A stretch of 64,000 bases of DNA from Gadus chalcogrammus (taxonomy: Eukaryota; Chordata; Actinopteri; Gadiformes; Gadidae). This document shows positions 23,060-40,355 of the stretch, piece by piece. A program made the translations under genes and the position numbers. Every line of letters starts with the position of its first letter. Positions within the stretch are counted from its first letter, which is position 1. The stretch covers positions 16,287,756 through 16,351,755 of the forward strand of contig NC_079412.1 of the NCBI RefSeq assembly GCF_026213295.1. Direction: 5' to 3'. The notes below the pieces were generated by a model that was given only the letters and a program-made list of their open reading frames with translations, was not told the origin of the DNA and did not search any database.

Positions 23060-23354
23060 GTATAATCATAATTGAAATTGAAAGTACCCTTGGGTGAACT
23101 TTGTCTTCGTGGTATTCTTGATGTTGATAGTCTCTGTACAAATGTGTTTGCTCAACCATTTTGTTGTGAGCCCTGTAAAAACATTTTCTCGACCGTTTTG
23201 TTGAGGGCCCTGTATGTTTCTAGCTTGCTGTAAAATATCAACTACGAAGCTGTAGGGGGCGCTGTGTAGAGAAATGTGCGTGCCAAAACCAAGAAAACAG
23301 CGAAAAATGCCCGAAGTTGCATGGTGGGCCTTTAACCCTGAGCCAGGGTTAAAG
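23060..23354. repeat. Fish short interspersed element remnant ending in a palindrome
   Basis: TGTAGGGGGCGCTGTGTAGAG and GCATGGTGGGCCTTTAA are motifs of an abundant fish MITE-like repeat. Its right side runs into a perfect 11-bp-arm palindrome, CTTTAACCCTG-AGC-CAGGGTTAAAG (23330-23354). The left boundary is uncertain. Confidence 0.4.
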
Positions 23355-23981
23355 TATATCAAATATTAAATAAGAGTTGCATAGTGTCTGACTCTGATAT
23401 TAGTGGCAATTGAGGTTTATACTCCTATAGCGCTGATCTGAAAATTATATTTTGTTTTCGAATCAAATCAGTGAAATCAAATTTGGACTAGACTGCAGCA
23501 AACGTATCAGTCAGGGTTTTTTTTGCAAATTTGGCAGAATCGGTCTGAAGGGCGTGTCAACTATCTGCGCATCTCTCAAGTGTGGTCTTATCCAGGGCTG
23601 TCAGAAAACCGTCGAGTGAGATAAGAGAGAAGTCATTTGGCACATTATTTTCGAGCAGTTCGGGCTTGTCACAAGGAAGGCATTTAGGCCTATATATTAA
23701 TTTCTGTACTATAAGTAACAAACTCACGAACGACCTATTTACATAGGCCTACGTTGCCAAGATATTCATAAATTATTCATAAGCACTAATCCAACACCCA
23801 ACCCCAGTCATAAAAATGTAGCAGAAATAAAACAGATGTTGGCCATTAGAGGGATCACTGACCGGATCAATGATCACCATGGCATTGAGCACCAGGAATG
23901 AGGCTTTTTTATTTAATTTATGTCTAAAAAAAACATGATTATCTACCGGCCATTTCGGCCCAGTGTTAACGGGCCGGTCAG

Positions 23982-24391
23982 ACCATAGATATAGAATACT
24001 AGATGTACGGCGGCATCTAGAACGTCATCACGTAGGCGGCCGTCTTACCACAGGCAAGCTTTCTGGTGGAATCTGTGGTCAGCGATCTGCACAAACGCTA
24101 ATACTCGTATCTCACTGAAATCTTGACGGAATAACAAACAGTTTGGTTTCTTACAAACGTTATAAACGCGGTTATAATCTTGTTGTTCTATATTTTTTTA
24201 GAACCTAACATAATTATTCATAAGTATGCAGTGTCATAACTACATCTCTGAGGTTTTGGGTTACCACTACCAACCCAATGTTATGGGTGAGCAGCTCGCA
24301 GCTGACTGTGGCAAGATCGCCGCCAGTGCGGACGTTCGACTCCATTGGCCAGCAGCGCGGACGAGACATCTAGTGTTCTATATATCTATGC
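23982..24391. mobile_element. Inverted-repeat DNA element upstream of nr2c2
   Basis: CATAGATATAGAATACTAGA at 23984 is matched by an inverted copy ending at 24390 (TCTAGTGTTCTATATATCTATG). Terminal repeats are about 25 bp with two or three mismatches, in an element of roughly 410 bp. No coding capacity. It lies only about 300 bp upstream of the probable nr2c2 promoter. Confidence 0.65.
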
Positions 24392-24639
24392 GTCAGACAA
24401 CCAAATGTAAACATTTTAATAAGATAGCGGTGGCGTCGGCCCACTTTGAAAGTGGTATGCCCGATGTAAACCCTGGTGAGATATGCGTGAATCTCTTCCT
24501 AGTCAGATTATTATTATTTATTTCAATTTTTAGGTGGACCGGAAATATCCAATAAAATGCCGCAAATAAAGGGCCAAACTTCAAAATCTTCAACAACATT
24601 TTGAGAAAGGCTAGCCGCTAGTATATAATACTGTCAGAG

Positions 24640-24884
24640 AAGAAGAATGTCAACAGTGGAAGTAACGAGCAGACCACATTACGTCAGTGCTGTCTGGCTG
24701 GCGCCACGCGCTGGTGGTTGAGAGGCACGCAGGGCGCGAGCTATAAAGGGAAATAAAAAATAAAAAACACTGTAAAGTGCTAGCGCTAAGGGGTCACGAA
24801 CTATGACCTTTAACAGGAGAAAACCAAAACAAACATTTAATAAAAATGGGAGAATTACTCATCAGCGAGCCTAGTGACTCACAG
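24640..24884 (+). promoter_or_regulatory. nr2c2 promoter region and first exon with uORF start
   Basis: A TATA-like TATAAAG at 24742-24748 lies about 100 bp before an ATG at 24846 and a consensus donor GTAAGC at 24885. The ATG opens 13 codons (MGELLISEPSDSQ) in exon 1. If the more canonical acceptor at 25556 is used, this frame ends as an upstream ORF at TGA 25577-25579, which overlaps the main start. The exact transcription start cannot be seen. Confidence 0.55.
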
Positions 24885-25575
24885 GTAAGCTGTCCTATCC
24901 TATTTAAATTGCCTTCGACCTGAGCTTTGAGTTACTGGACAATAAAATAACATAGCTAGGTGACTAGCTAGCTATATAGCTAGCTGTGCTCCTTGCTAGC
25001 CCCACTCTGGTGGACTTTTTTAGCAATACACGTGCAGATCCCAGCATTGCATTCCCTATTTCCATCATTCCGTTTCATTCTTATAGGAACGAGCGAAATG
25101 CGTTCAGAGGATTTTATTTACACATGACACTGAATGAAAGCCTTTTATCCTTCACTTCAGACTACATATTCTATCTATTCCCGTGTGGTGGAGGCGGTCG
25201 GCGTGTTAAACAAACTCGCATCAGCCAGACGTGTGTGCATATGAATTCAACCCTTTTACCCCTGCCATCCCAGCAACAGGAGTGGTTAGATGGGACGTTG
25301 ATGACACAAGGAAGAATCCCCCATGTGACAGTACATATAATCACATAGCATCTATGGACCTCTGGATTAAATTAATATGATCACATATCATGTATTGGGT
25401 CCTAGTTTGAATTGATATCATCACATGCTATAACGGAGTCCTGGATTAGATGAATATTGACTATTTTTAGTTATACTTTTATTTTAATTAATAACTTCTC
25501 CTTAGAGTTGAAAAGTAAACTGCAGCTGATGTGTGTTTGCTATTTCTTCAAGCAGAGCCCTTTACCTACGTCACC

Positions 25576-30207
<4,632 letters not shown>

Positions 30208-32485
30208 TAAGTATTCCTCCACCCAGCTGAAACGTCTTTTCAGAGATGGGTAAACTGAACTTATGTACTACTCCTAAGGTTTCTGGTCGACTGTCGCCCT
30301 CAGTGTGCTATCCTGTTGCAGTTCCTCTGCGCTCAAAGCCCTGGTACCACAGCGTAAGCCAGCGGGACCACTGGTAGGGGTCTGGGATGTTTCAGAGTTC
30401 AGTGAAACTCCAGACTTGATGGAAGAGACTGAAGTCTTTTCTGTACTTCAAACCAATTCCTGATTGACTTTAACTTTTGGCATAAGCCTTTACAGGTTGT
30501 TTTACTCTTATTCAAGCCATATTCTTCTCTAATGCTGGACATGATTATGGTTTTTAGGGTAGCTTCTGAATCTAATCTCTAAAATGTGCAATCGTTAATC
30601 ATGGAGTCAAATGAATGGCATAAGAAAGTCATAATGGTAAAAGACTATAAAAAAAAAACTTTCAAGCTGAGTTTAAGCTCATGTCGCATAGAAAACAAGT
30701 TTAGCCATGGGGAAAATCTAAAGTCCCAACCACAGACTTCTAGAGATTATAGCATCCAAGAATTGATCGGGTGTGAGAATGTATCAGCAGCCTAGGTGAA
30801 GGGGATTTATGTAAATTATAATTGTGATTATAATTCATCACATGACAATGCAATCTATCTATTAGGTGCAGTGTGTAGAATCCAGTGGCATCTAGCAGAA
30901 TGGAATTGGCAGAAGTGGAATATAATTTTCATAAGTAGTTTATAATTAGTGTATAATCCCATAATCCACGGTGACCGGCTTGTTGCACCGACATGATTTT
31001 ACATTAGCCCAGAACAAACAGCACTACAGAGGACACTGTTTCAATAACAAATAGGAATCCCTGTCTTACTTGTAAGATAAGACCTATAGTTGTACAGACT
31101 AAATACTAACCTCATCACTTGACCCTTGGCTTCTGGATGCTGTCCAGGTCAGAGTGGCTTTGATTATATGGTTGAAAGGCGGGGGGAGGGGGCTGTAATT
31201 CAGCAATATGCCAACTCACTACTAGATGCCACATCATCCTACACACACATTGCACCGATCATGGCGTGGTATTTTAAATGTCATACAACAGTGTACCTTG
31301 TTAGTTTACTTATTTGTTCAAAAATGTTAGACATTTAAATTTGGACAACAGTAATATTGTAACATTCAATTTAAGTTGCTTACTCATTCACACTGGAATA
31401 TTGTTTGCAAAGACCACTTCTAAATCAGGTTAAAAAACAAACCTATTTGAATGTTTTCTTTGAGCAGCCACTATCAAATTAAATAATGTAATAATCAACC
31501 TTACTTAATTAACCTGTAGAAATAGCAAAGATGAAGATGGTCCAAGTGATAATTCCATACAATTTTTATAGTTTGAAGTCAGAGAAAAAAATGTAATTAA
31601 TTAAGGGCCAAATGTGTTTTAGCATTCTGCGGCTATTGCTGCTTCTCGAGTGGAAAAGACAATTCAAGACTCCTTCTCAGCTGCTGTTGTCCTGGCTACG
31701 TTTGGTATATATGGTTTCGGGTGCAATCAAGATGTGCCTTGATTGGAGCTGTAGACGTGTATTCACCTGGTGGAGTGGTGGTTGTGTCAGCCGCTCAGCT
31801 CTTTTGCAATCACCAATGTATTAATCCTTTAAGGGTTGGACCCAATTTTCTTTTATTCGTCGCCTTTTTTTTAGCCGTCTTTAGTTTTTTAATGAATTGT
31901 GTTGCACATTTTTTTTCAAATCAAATTTGTTTTGACTTTTTATTCAAATTGTTACTAAGTTGCTCATACTAAGTGTACTTAAAGTACTTTATTGGAATGT
32001 CTCAGATTAGAAAAAGTATTTTCTGGGGCAGAGCCCCAAATCTATCGGTGTGTTAAGCATATGTTGAATTATACTGTACGTACTACAGCAACTAAAAACA
32101 ATGGTTTGTTACTGCACTTATGTAAACTAATATTTGTACATGTAGTTTCATTAAAATGAGTGCATGTTTTTTTAAGTGAAGTTTTATATATCTTGTCACT
32201 GTATGGGCTAAAAGCAAAGAAGTTTTCCGATATTGCAGTGCATGAAGGTGCTTAAGCTTTTTTTAAAGTTATGTATAAAAATGTAGATTTAAATGTTGTT
32301 GCATTATCATAATTCAAGATTCTAAAACAGAAATAATTAATGTGAATAGTGTCTTATGTTTGTTTCTGTAAATGCATTTCCTCAAACTTGTGACTAACCA
32401 ATCATTCAAACAATCATATCTACTTCTTTGCCATTTGCCCTTTTTTCTACCTCGTCAGAAATAAAACTGCAAAAAAAAAAGTAAT
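30208..32485 (+). other. nr2c2 3' untranslated region with poly(A) signal
   Basis: A 2.3-kb stretch without coding exons. It is AT-rich and ends at AATAAAA (32460-32466), 8 nt before an A-run at 32471-32480. It contains a MITE at 30865-31256. Extent is inferred from the last strong poly(A) signal before mrps25; an earlier signal might be used. Confidence 0.5.
30865..31256. mobile_element. MITE within the nr2c2 3'UTR
   Basis: The left end GGTGCAGTGTGTAGAATCCA with GTGGCATCTAG is matched by the inverted right end CTAGATGCCAC...TGCACC, giving about 35 bp of imperfect terminal inverted repeats. A 122-bp relative with the same ends is at 60093-60214. This family is widespread in teleost genomes. 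Confidence 0.75.
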
Positions 32486-32919
32486 ACAGTGATACAAGTT
32501 GGCAATCCGAGTCTGGTGTGATGGTTATTGTAGTTCTGACAGAAACAAACCATTGTTTCAAGTATGACATTGACTTTTGGCACAGAGATGGCACTAGGCT
32601 ATGTGACATTGACTACAGTTGGGATAGGTTTTTTCACTCATTCATTATTCTCTGTATGTTTCAACCAATAAGGGTATTTGTTCAAAACAGTATCCCTCTC
32701 GTTTTTACTGAAAGTGTGATAATATTTTGGAAACTGTAGAGGCATGTAAGAGCCCTACTGTCACGTCCTTTATTTATTTTTAAACATTTATATAAGTGCT
32801 CGGAATATTTCATATTTCTTTTAAGGGCTAACCAATATTGTTCTCACAATTAAGTATACAGGTTCTTGACTGTCTCATAAAAGAACTACACAAGAACTCA
32901 AACTACAACTAGCCGACGT

Positions 32920-33015
32920 CATCCGTTGAACAACGTCATCAAAGCGGGACAGTTCGTGTGCTGCTCAGTGGTGCTGCTTCTAATGTGTATTGACCCAACT
33001 CCTTAAATCTTAAAG
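32920..33015 (+). promoter_or_regulatory. mrps25 promoter and 5'UTR with two ATF/CREB-like half sites
   Basis: GACGTCATC (about 32925) and AACGTCATC (about 32943) lie 18 bp apart just before the mrps25 start, matching the ACGTCA core of ATF/CREB sites. No TATA box is visible, as expected for a housekeeping gene. Transcription start is not determined. Confidence 0.4.
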
Positions 33016-34229
33016 ATGCCTATGAAAGGAAGGTTTCCGATCAGAAGAACGCTAGAGTATCTCCAAAAAGGGGATTTGATTTTTAAGAACCGAGTAAAGA
33101 TTATGACCGTTAATTATAATACATCTGGAGAGCTCAGCGAGGGAGCAAGGTCAGTAACGTTAGTTATAGCATAGGCTAATGTTAGCTCATGTGCAGCTCT
33201 GCTGGGGAATGTGTTATGGCTTTTTAACGTCTGTCACTGCTTATTAGAATAATAGAATTGCAGTACCCTTTCGGTCGCGACTATAAAATGTGTGTTTGCT
33301 TGCTAACAGCAGCAGAGCCTCAAGTGAATGTGCAATCAGAACATCACATTTATATTATAATCTATAATGACATAAGTCATTAGGTCATTACATATGTATG
33401 TTCAAAAACAAAATTCTCATTGGTGAGCTTCTGTTTTCTCCTGTTGTTTCATTGGTTTGGTTATGTTGCCTAACCTGTCTAAACCTCTTGTGGTTTCTAG
33501 AAAGTTTGTGTTCTTCAATATTCCTCAAATCCAGTATAAAAATCCATGGGTCCAAGTTGTGATGTTTAAGAACATGACGCCCTCGTCTTTCCTGAAATTC
33601 TACTTGGGTGAGTTTGCTTTTATGATTTATCGTAATTATACAATAGAGCAGTTTAGGCCAGGCTAATTCTCGCCATTAATTCATGCAGATGGTGGAGAGC
33701 AGGTTCTTGTTGATGTGGAAGGAAAGGACCACCAACTTATAACGCAACACGTGAAGAAAATTCTCTGCAAATCAGAGTAAGGAATATTAACTAATCAGTA
33801 TATTATGCAATTTATTGAGTTGAAACAATGCATTATGCCTTCAACATGGTCGTGAAATAAAGGTAAAATAAACTAACTGAAGAACTAATTATTGGTGTTA
33901 AAGTTATTCATATTTCATTAGTTCACACGTTAATACAGGTTGTCTTTCTAATGAAGACACAAGATGGTGACTGTCACAGCGTCAGATAGTATTGTTATAT
34001 GCATGTTTTAATATGTATTCATCTTTTTTCTGTATATAGAGAGGTCTTGCACGTTGAAGCCCTTGCAAAAATGCAAGAGTCCAACCCTGCCAATTTTGGT
34101 CCAAAGAAGTATTGTCTGAAGGAGTGCATCTGTGAGGTTGAGGGTCAAGTACCTTGTCCTGGCACCACACCACTGCCCAAAGAGTTTACTGGAAAATACC
34201 GCACGCAGATGGCAGCGGCCCAGGAGTAA
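33016..34229 (+). CDS. mrps25: Mitochondrial small ribosomal subunit protein mS25
   Basis: Component of the 28S mitochondrial ribosomal subunit, with a thioredoxin-like L51/S25/CI-B8 fold (family knowledge). Four exons: 33016-33149, 33501-33607, 33689-33776, 34040-34229; 172 residues plus stop TAA (human 173). It begins [20 protein letters not shown] and contains [39 protein letters not shown] and the Cys-bearing [19 protein letters not shown]. All junctions are GT-AG and in phase. A poly(A) signal AATAAA is at 34392-34397. It follows nr2c2 on the same strand and precedes rbsn on the other, the order of human 3p25. Confidence 0.96.
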
Positions 34230-34397
34230 CTGTCCCGAAGATCAGACATTGAAACATTTTGACATATTGATTTTCTACCGTTATTTTGTGTTTGTTTCTT
34301 ATGTTAAAATACTTTTCCTTTTGTAAATAGTGAAGCTATATGTATAGCGTTGGTTGCTTAATGTATCTATTTAAACAAGTCTACAAATTGTAATAAA

Positions 34398-35973
34398 TAC
34401 TTCCTAATTAAAAAAATTCTAGAGGCCAGTTTCAAACTATTTGCGGTAGGTACATATGTTACACAATCAAGCTGAGGTCCACAGGCCATTTTATTTCTCA
34501 ATATCAAATTTTATTTGTGCTGAGATGGAGCCGTCAAATGATGGCTGAAGGTTAGGTTCTTAGAAAATAAATGTCTTGAATGGCAAGATAACATACACAG
34601 GCACTAATCAAATACAACAATGTTAGCAACGGACACAATCAATGTGTAACCTTGGAAACGTTAATAACACATTTATTGTCAATATTTTGATTTGAATGTT
34701 TTACTGGGATTATTCACAACACATTGGATTGAGCATAACGGCAAACTCAGTCTGTAGTCAAACCTTTGGACAGTGGTCAATTTTATGTAGTAGAATAAGC
34801 AGCATTAGGATAATACTTACTGGCTTCGTCGAGTTGGGGTTACCATAAGGTAAATAATGAATTCGCTGAATAAAGTTGGATTCAAAACAATTTGTTTTCA
34901 TGTTCCCGCTGATAAGCCAATCCTCTATGTAACTACAAAAGGAAAATGTAATTATTGGAAATTGAGATAGGTGCCATGCTTTAAGTTTCTGCATACAATT
35001 CGAAAACTGCATCACTTTGGACCTTTGAAGTTATTCTATACATTGTTAAAGTACCACAGAAGGTGTACATCATGAAACACACCTCAGTATACCTTTGCAG
35101 CAATGATGCTGCACAATTTTGTGATCAATATCTACAACCAAACAAACAAATATCTGAGGCCTTGCAGAGATGCATATACATCCAACAATCAACAAAACAT
35201 GCATCAGATCTTTGAAAGAATGCGTGTTACATTAACAATGTTTACTATAACAAGTTAATATACAGAAATGATATTGATGGCGTTTCTTGCAGAAAAGCAC
35301 ATTGATTCTGTGCATTATGCCTTGTGCTTTAATTACGCAAAATGAAATAACGTAAATAGATCATTAAGTAGTTAGTGTGTGCTTAAAAATATTTTGCATG
35401 AAAAATGTTGTGTAGAATAGTCATCAAGTCCGGCACTACATGCTAGCCCTAGGTTATCAATTTGAAGAGAAACCTTCTGATTCTCATTAACTAAATACCT
35501 AAATGAATGATTTATTCACTATAATTCAGATTCAGTTTCATAAATTACTTAAACAATGGATGTTACGTTTTTTTTACAGAAATGAGCAATACATTTCTAT
35601 GTCTTTTTTTAATCCGGTATTTAATAACATATTTTAATGCACTTGTTTGTTTTAGTTGGCAATAACATACAATTGGGAACTTCACTAGGCTCATGGCCTC
35701 ATATGAGCTCAGTCAACTGCATCCCTTTTCTTGATTCTTATTAGTGGATAGAACAAACGGCTTTAGTTGAGGCAATGGTTAACAGTCAACAAAACATCTA
35801 CTCAGTCTTTTAGTGCTTGCAAAAGGATTCACTTGGTACAACAGAGACATAGTGCTTAGTTTTAGAGTTCAGCCGACGGAAGCAGCTCTCACCGGGGTTA
35901 TAAGATGTTTATTACGTTGATGGGCAATGGGCACCCTTATCTGAGGCTGATCACAGGATCTGATGGAACAGGG
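34398..35973. other. mrps25-rbsn convergent intergenic region
   Basis: No coding exon. It probably includes the rbsn 3'UTR; a candidate antisense AATAAA (TTTATT on + at 35908-35913) lies about 60 nt after the rbsn stop, and others occur further away. AT-rich, with no element ends recognised. Confidence 0.4.
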
Positions 35974-38900
35974 TCAGTGGGTTTTCTTCTGCTCCTGCAG
36001 GGTGTGCTGTAGTTCTCTCAGGTTGGCTGAGAGCAGCTCCACCTCGTCCAGACGGCCGTTTATCTTAGCGTCAAAGATGTAGGCCCTAATGTTGTCAATC
36101 TGCTGCAGAAGCAGTTCCTCCTCTATCATGTCAATGTCCGCCAGAGCTCCTGCGTCTTCGTCCCCCTCGAAGGGGTTGGTCGAAACCCCTGGGGAGTCCC
36201 CAGAGGCCTCCGTGAAAGGGTTGCTCGTCTCACTACTCTCCTCCTCGAAAGGGTTTCCAAGAGATGTTGCAGCGGGTTCTTCCTGTCCACCGTTGTCTTC
36301 TTCGTCATCAAAGGGGTTGTATTCCTTCTTCCCGTTGCTCACCTCTTTGTGTTCCTCCTGTATGTCCTCGAAGAAGGGGTTGGACGGGTCCTCTTCAGTA
36401 GGCGTGGAGTCCTCTTCGAAGGGGTTTAGAGAGGAGCTGTTTGGCCCTTCGCTGCTGGGAGGAGTGACATGTCCTCCTAAGCTCCTCAACCTAGGAGGGG
36501 ACTCTTCTTGGCCCGCGAGAGCAGGGAACGCTCTTAATGACAGAGGGCTCCTTTCAAATTTAGGGGTTACATCTCCAATCTTGTCCTCCTCCACATACCC
36601 AGCCACCGGCTCGCCGAGGTCCAAAGAGCATTCCCAGATGGAAGAGGGCTGCCGGGAGTCCGCCGCCGGAGCTCTTTGCTCCCACTCGCTCCTTTCCCGG
36701 GCCTCAAGCCTTTGAATCTCCCCCTGTTGCAGGTTCTCCTCCTGGGCCAGCTTCTGGGAGAGAGCGATGGCCAAGCTGGTCTGCTGCTGGTCGTATTCGT
36801 CCTGCAGCTGCCGCAGGTTCTCTTCCAGCATGGCCACCTCGTCCGTCCGCTGGGCCTCCCTCGCTTGCCGCAGGAACGACTGGATGTTGTCTATCTGCTG
36901 CAGCAGGGGGTCCTTGAGCTCACTGTGGGTTTTCTTGGAATCGGCCGAGGGCAGCCAACCTCCTGCCTTGGTCATGCGAGGAGGTTTGGGAGCCGGGGGG
37001 ACTTCTCCATTGGTGGTGGCGACGGAACGGTTCTTCTCAGACTCCTGCCTCTTCCTCATGGACTCCTGAGCAGCCTGGTGGGTGGAAGAGACCGTGAGAT
37101 ATAAACATGAGCTGGAAACTGTTTGAGGAGGAATAAAAGGAGCACCTCCTCACCAATCTCTCCTGCTGGAGTTTCTTCTCTTGTTCCTGCTTCCTCTTCT
37201 CCTTCAGTGCCTCATACTTGTCTTTGGTTGGAAGAGACATCAGACCCAACAGCTTCTCCTAGTGGAAGCACAATGGCCAGAAGGGTAAACATAAAAATGT
37301 GTTTTGAATTGAAGTATTGAATTCGCCCCTGAACCATATATCTCCTCTTTTAGGTGTTCTTACCTGGACGAAGAGCGTTGCGGTGTAACGGATCATTTTC
37401 TGCAGATGGAGGGACTTTGGCGTGGGGGCTGGATCATCTTTCATTCCCAGGGTTAAAATCCTCTTACTGATGAGAGGAGAGCGAGCGAGAAATCCAGTTT
37501 ACCCCTTCATACATATTACATTAGATTTGACTAGACTAGTTTAATCTTCAATTATAAAAAAAACTTGCAATGCACTGACCTCAATGCATCGATTAACTCG
37601 TAGTACTTCTGTACTTCCAGTCTAAGCCCACCAGCAGAGTCCAGGTTGTATGTGGTTTCCCCGGCACTATGAATGAATAGAGTCAAAATAGAGTCATTTT
37701 TTGCTTTGAATCCAAACCAATGATTTCCCTCTAGGTTATTTACAGTGCAATTGGACTTACTTAAGAGATTCGGCCACTTTGATGTACTCTGGTGCCTTTT
37801 CATCAACCTTGTCCATACACATTCTTAGCCTCTGAAAGAATCAACACAAGATGCAAGACATTGAATACCAGAATAAATACACAATGAAGGGCATGAATAT
37901 GTTGGCTTAAAAACGCAAAAATGGGCAGTTCTACTGCCCACAGTGCAATAAAACTCAACATAATAATGTCTCTGCTAGCGAGAGCAACAATATGGCCTGT
38001 GAGATAAATCATTCTTTAAGGGCGCACATGAAGTGATGCAGAGCACGCATCTGACACCCCCTTGTGCACAAATGCTGTCATCTTTTGGCACCAAGTGGGT
38101 GGACCAAGCCATGGGGGTGGGCAGTGAACCATAGCCAGCCTTTAAGACTTACAGTACTTGACGATAAAGAATATCAACAAACCAGGAGATATAAAAATGC
38201 TGATCAGGAAATAATTACTAAATTGCCTCGCTGAAGCTAGTGTAACGTAGGTACTTAAGTGTACAAGACAGCAATCGTCTAATGAAGCCAGATATAAATC
38301 AGTGCTGTGGCTGTATTTGTTTATGTTATATATATTATATATATCTATATTAAAAAGGCTTTGGCTCTTACAGCTTGGACCTTTGAGCGTCGTACCTCAT
38401 ATAGTTTGACTATGTCAGGCATGTGGTCCCTCTCCTCCAGCTTCTGCTGTCTCTTCAGCAGCGTGTCCATGCAGTGGTGGCAGCAGCGGATCTTCTCGTC
38501 GTCCTTCTCCTCCAGCATGGAGGTGACGCTGCTCAGGCTGCTCAGGCTGCCCCTTCTGGAGCCCATCCCACTGGCCCCGGCCCCTGAGGGTGGGGCCTGG
38601 GACTGACCCGGGCTGCCAGGGATGCAAAGGGACTCCCGTGTGCCACTGGTCAACTTATCTGGTGAGTGGGAGGGAGGGCGAGAGAAAAAGAGAGAGAGAG
38701 AGAAAGAGAGAGAAGCCCTTACATAAGAGGTAAAAAAAAAAAGCTCTGTTTGTAATGCACCAAAGTGTCGTCCATAATTATGTCAAGCAAATTGTATTTT
38801 TTATTGCCCCTTAATCACATCTGCAGTCTCAAAGGGCTTCACGGACCACATTTCAGGGATACTCTCCTACCCTAGCACACCCAGGAGCAAGCTAAAACTC

Positions 38901-40355
38901 TATTATCAAGGAGTAAACCATCCAAGGAAGAAACACAGAGTGAGGGGTGCCATACCAGACAGACATGATCGTGACCTTCATAGTTATACTCACAGGCCAG
39001 GGGCAGAGGAACAAAGTCCATGCATTTCCTACACATGATGGAGCCACACAGACGGCAGTGGTGCCGCCGGTTCCTGATGTTGAACTTGTTCCCACAGTCG
39101 GGACAGAAGGGCACGTCCGAGTCGCTCACCCATGGCACCACCGACTTCTCTATGGCTGTGGAGGGGAGATAGCTTTAGAAATGGAAGATGAGATGGATCT
39201 CATATATTTAAATATGATGGAAGTGAACAAACCTCTGATTTTAGCTACATCCGAGTTGGTCCTATCGAAAGATGTGAGCTGAAACAATTGGGCCACAAGT
39301 AAGATGACATTATTGCATGGATAGAATGGAAATTATAATTCAAATGAATAGTGGTTAGCGATTTCACAACCACACCTTTTCTAGTCTGATGAGGAGCTTG
39401 TTGACTTCGATCACATAGTGGTCTATCCTGGCTGCTCTGTGTTTTTTGAAATAGTCCTGATGATTTCTGGTTGCACCTGCAAGAAGAAGTTTAATTAATT
39501 ATCCAGCAAGACCAGCAGTCTGATGTCAATCAATGCCTATGTAAATCTGATATATTTGAATCCTTTGTTTCCACTTTATAAAATGCATGTTTAGTTTGCA
39601 ACACATCTATTATGTAGTTCTGACTGAGTCATTATTAGTTATGTAAAAAATGGATAATTGGTACATTAATATTTCAAAATGGATCAGAGATTCAAGCCTT
39701 AGGCTAGAAAAAAAAAACATTAAATCTTCTCTCTTAACCAGTGCATCTCTCCAGCCTTACCCAGCTCCTGGGGCTCCCACATGTATGGATCCACTCCGCC
39801 GTAGTAGAATGACTCATAGCTTCCAGTGTCAGCTCGGTCGTCTCCATCCCTCTTCAGCAGTTTATCTTTGGCTTTCTTAGCCTTTTGAACCAAACCTGCA
39901 CACGCACAGATGGTGATGATGCTGCTTCAATCCTACTCCAACCCTAATGCATCCAATATCACTCAATGCACAACTATTCAATAATTATGCTGTTACCCAC
40001 ACATGCAGCCAGTGCTGGAATTATCTGCTTTTCACTTATCTGATAAGCCTTAAAATACTTTCCGCATCCCTCCGTTTCGAATCTAGGCTACGTTCTACAG
40101 AAGTATTCTGAGGTGAGTTGACCATCTTACTAAATTCAGGATAAATTCACTCTAACCTAGATACGATTATCACAGATATTACAGGCACTTACTCTTGAGT
40201 TGCCCCCTAACATGACGGTCGTCTCCAGAGTGCTCCTCCTCATAGTGGTCCTGGAGTTGGTAAAAGGACTGCAGATCCTTATGGCACAGTGGGCAAATGA
40301 ATCCCTCCTTCACTTCCCCTGTGCCTTCAAAGGGGGGTGGATAACTAGATGCCAT
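35974..40355 (-). CDS. rbsn: Rabenosyn-5 (Rab effector, FYVE finger)
   Basis: Early-endosome Rab4/Rab5 effector that recruits VPS45 and EHD proteins for fusion and recycling (family knowledge). Eleven exons in transcript order: 40355-40193, 39895-39761, 39476-39376, 39278-39233, 39155-38994, 38658-38396, 37831-37761, 37666-37580, 37466-37364, 37258-37154, 37074-35974; exactly 778 residues (human 784). The N-terminus (MASSYPPPFEGTGEVKEGFI) has a C2H2 finger (CPLCHKDL...HYEEEH). A FYVE domain spans about residues 160-265 (CPDCGNKF, RRHHCRLCGSIMCRKC, RCCHHCMDTL), split by a Ser-rich insertion. Then come coiled coils, a mid Rab-binding helix pair (LLQQIDNIQSFLRQAREAQR), six NPF motifs for EH-domain binding, and a C-terminal Rab5-binding helical hairpin (LLLQQIDNIRAYIFDAKING). 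All junctions are GT-AG. It converges on mrps25, as in human 3p25. Confidence 0.96.
38684..38713 (+). repeat. (GA)n-rich tract in rbsn intron
   Basis: Short purine tract GAGAGAGAGAGAGAAAGAGAG adjoining the FYVE-linker exon, with an A-run 20 bp later. Confidence 0.8.

Noticed and set aside
36089..37104. Plus-strand open frames of 142 and 208 codons across the rbsn last exon
   Set aside because: They are the antisense shadow of the NPF-rich, acidic rabenosyn coding exon, Ser-rich only because the sense strand is Glu/Asp-rich.
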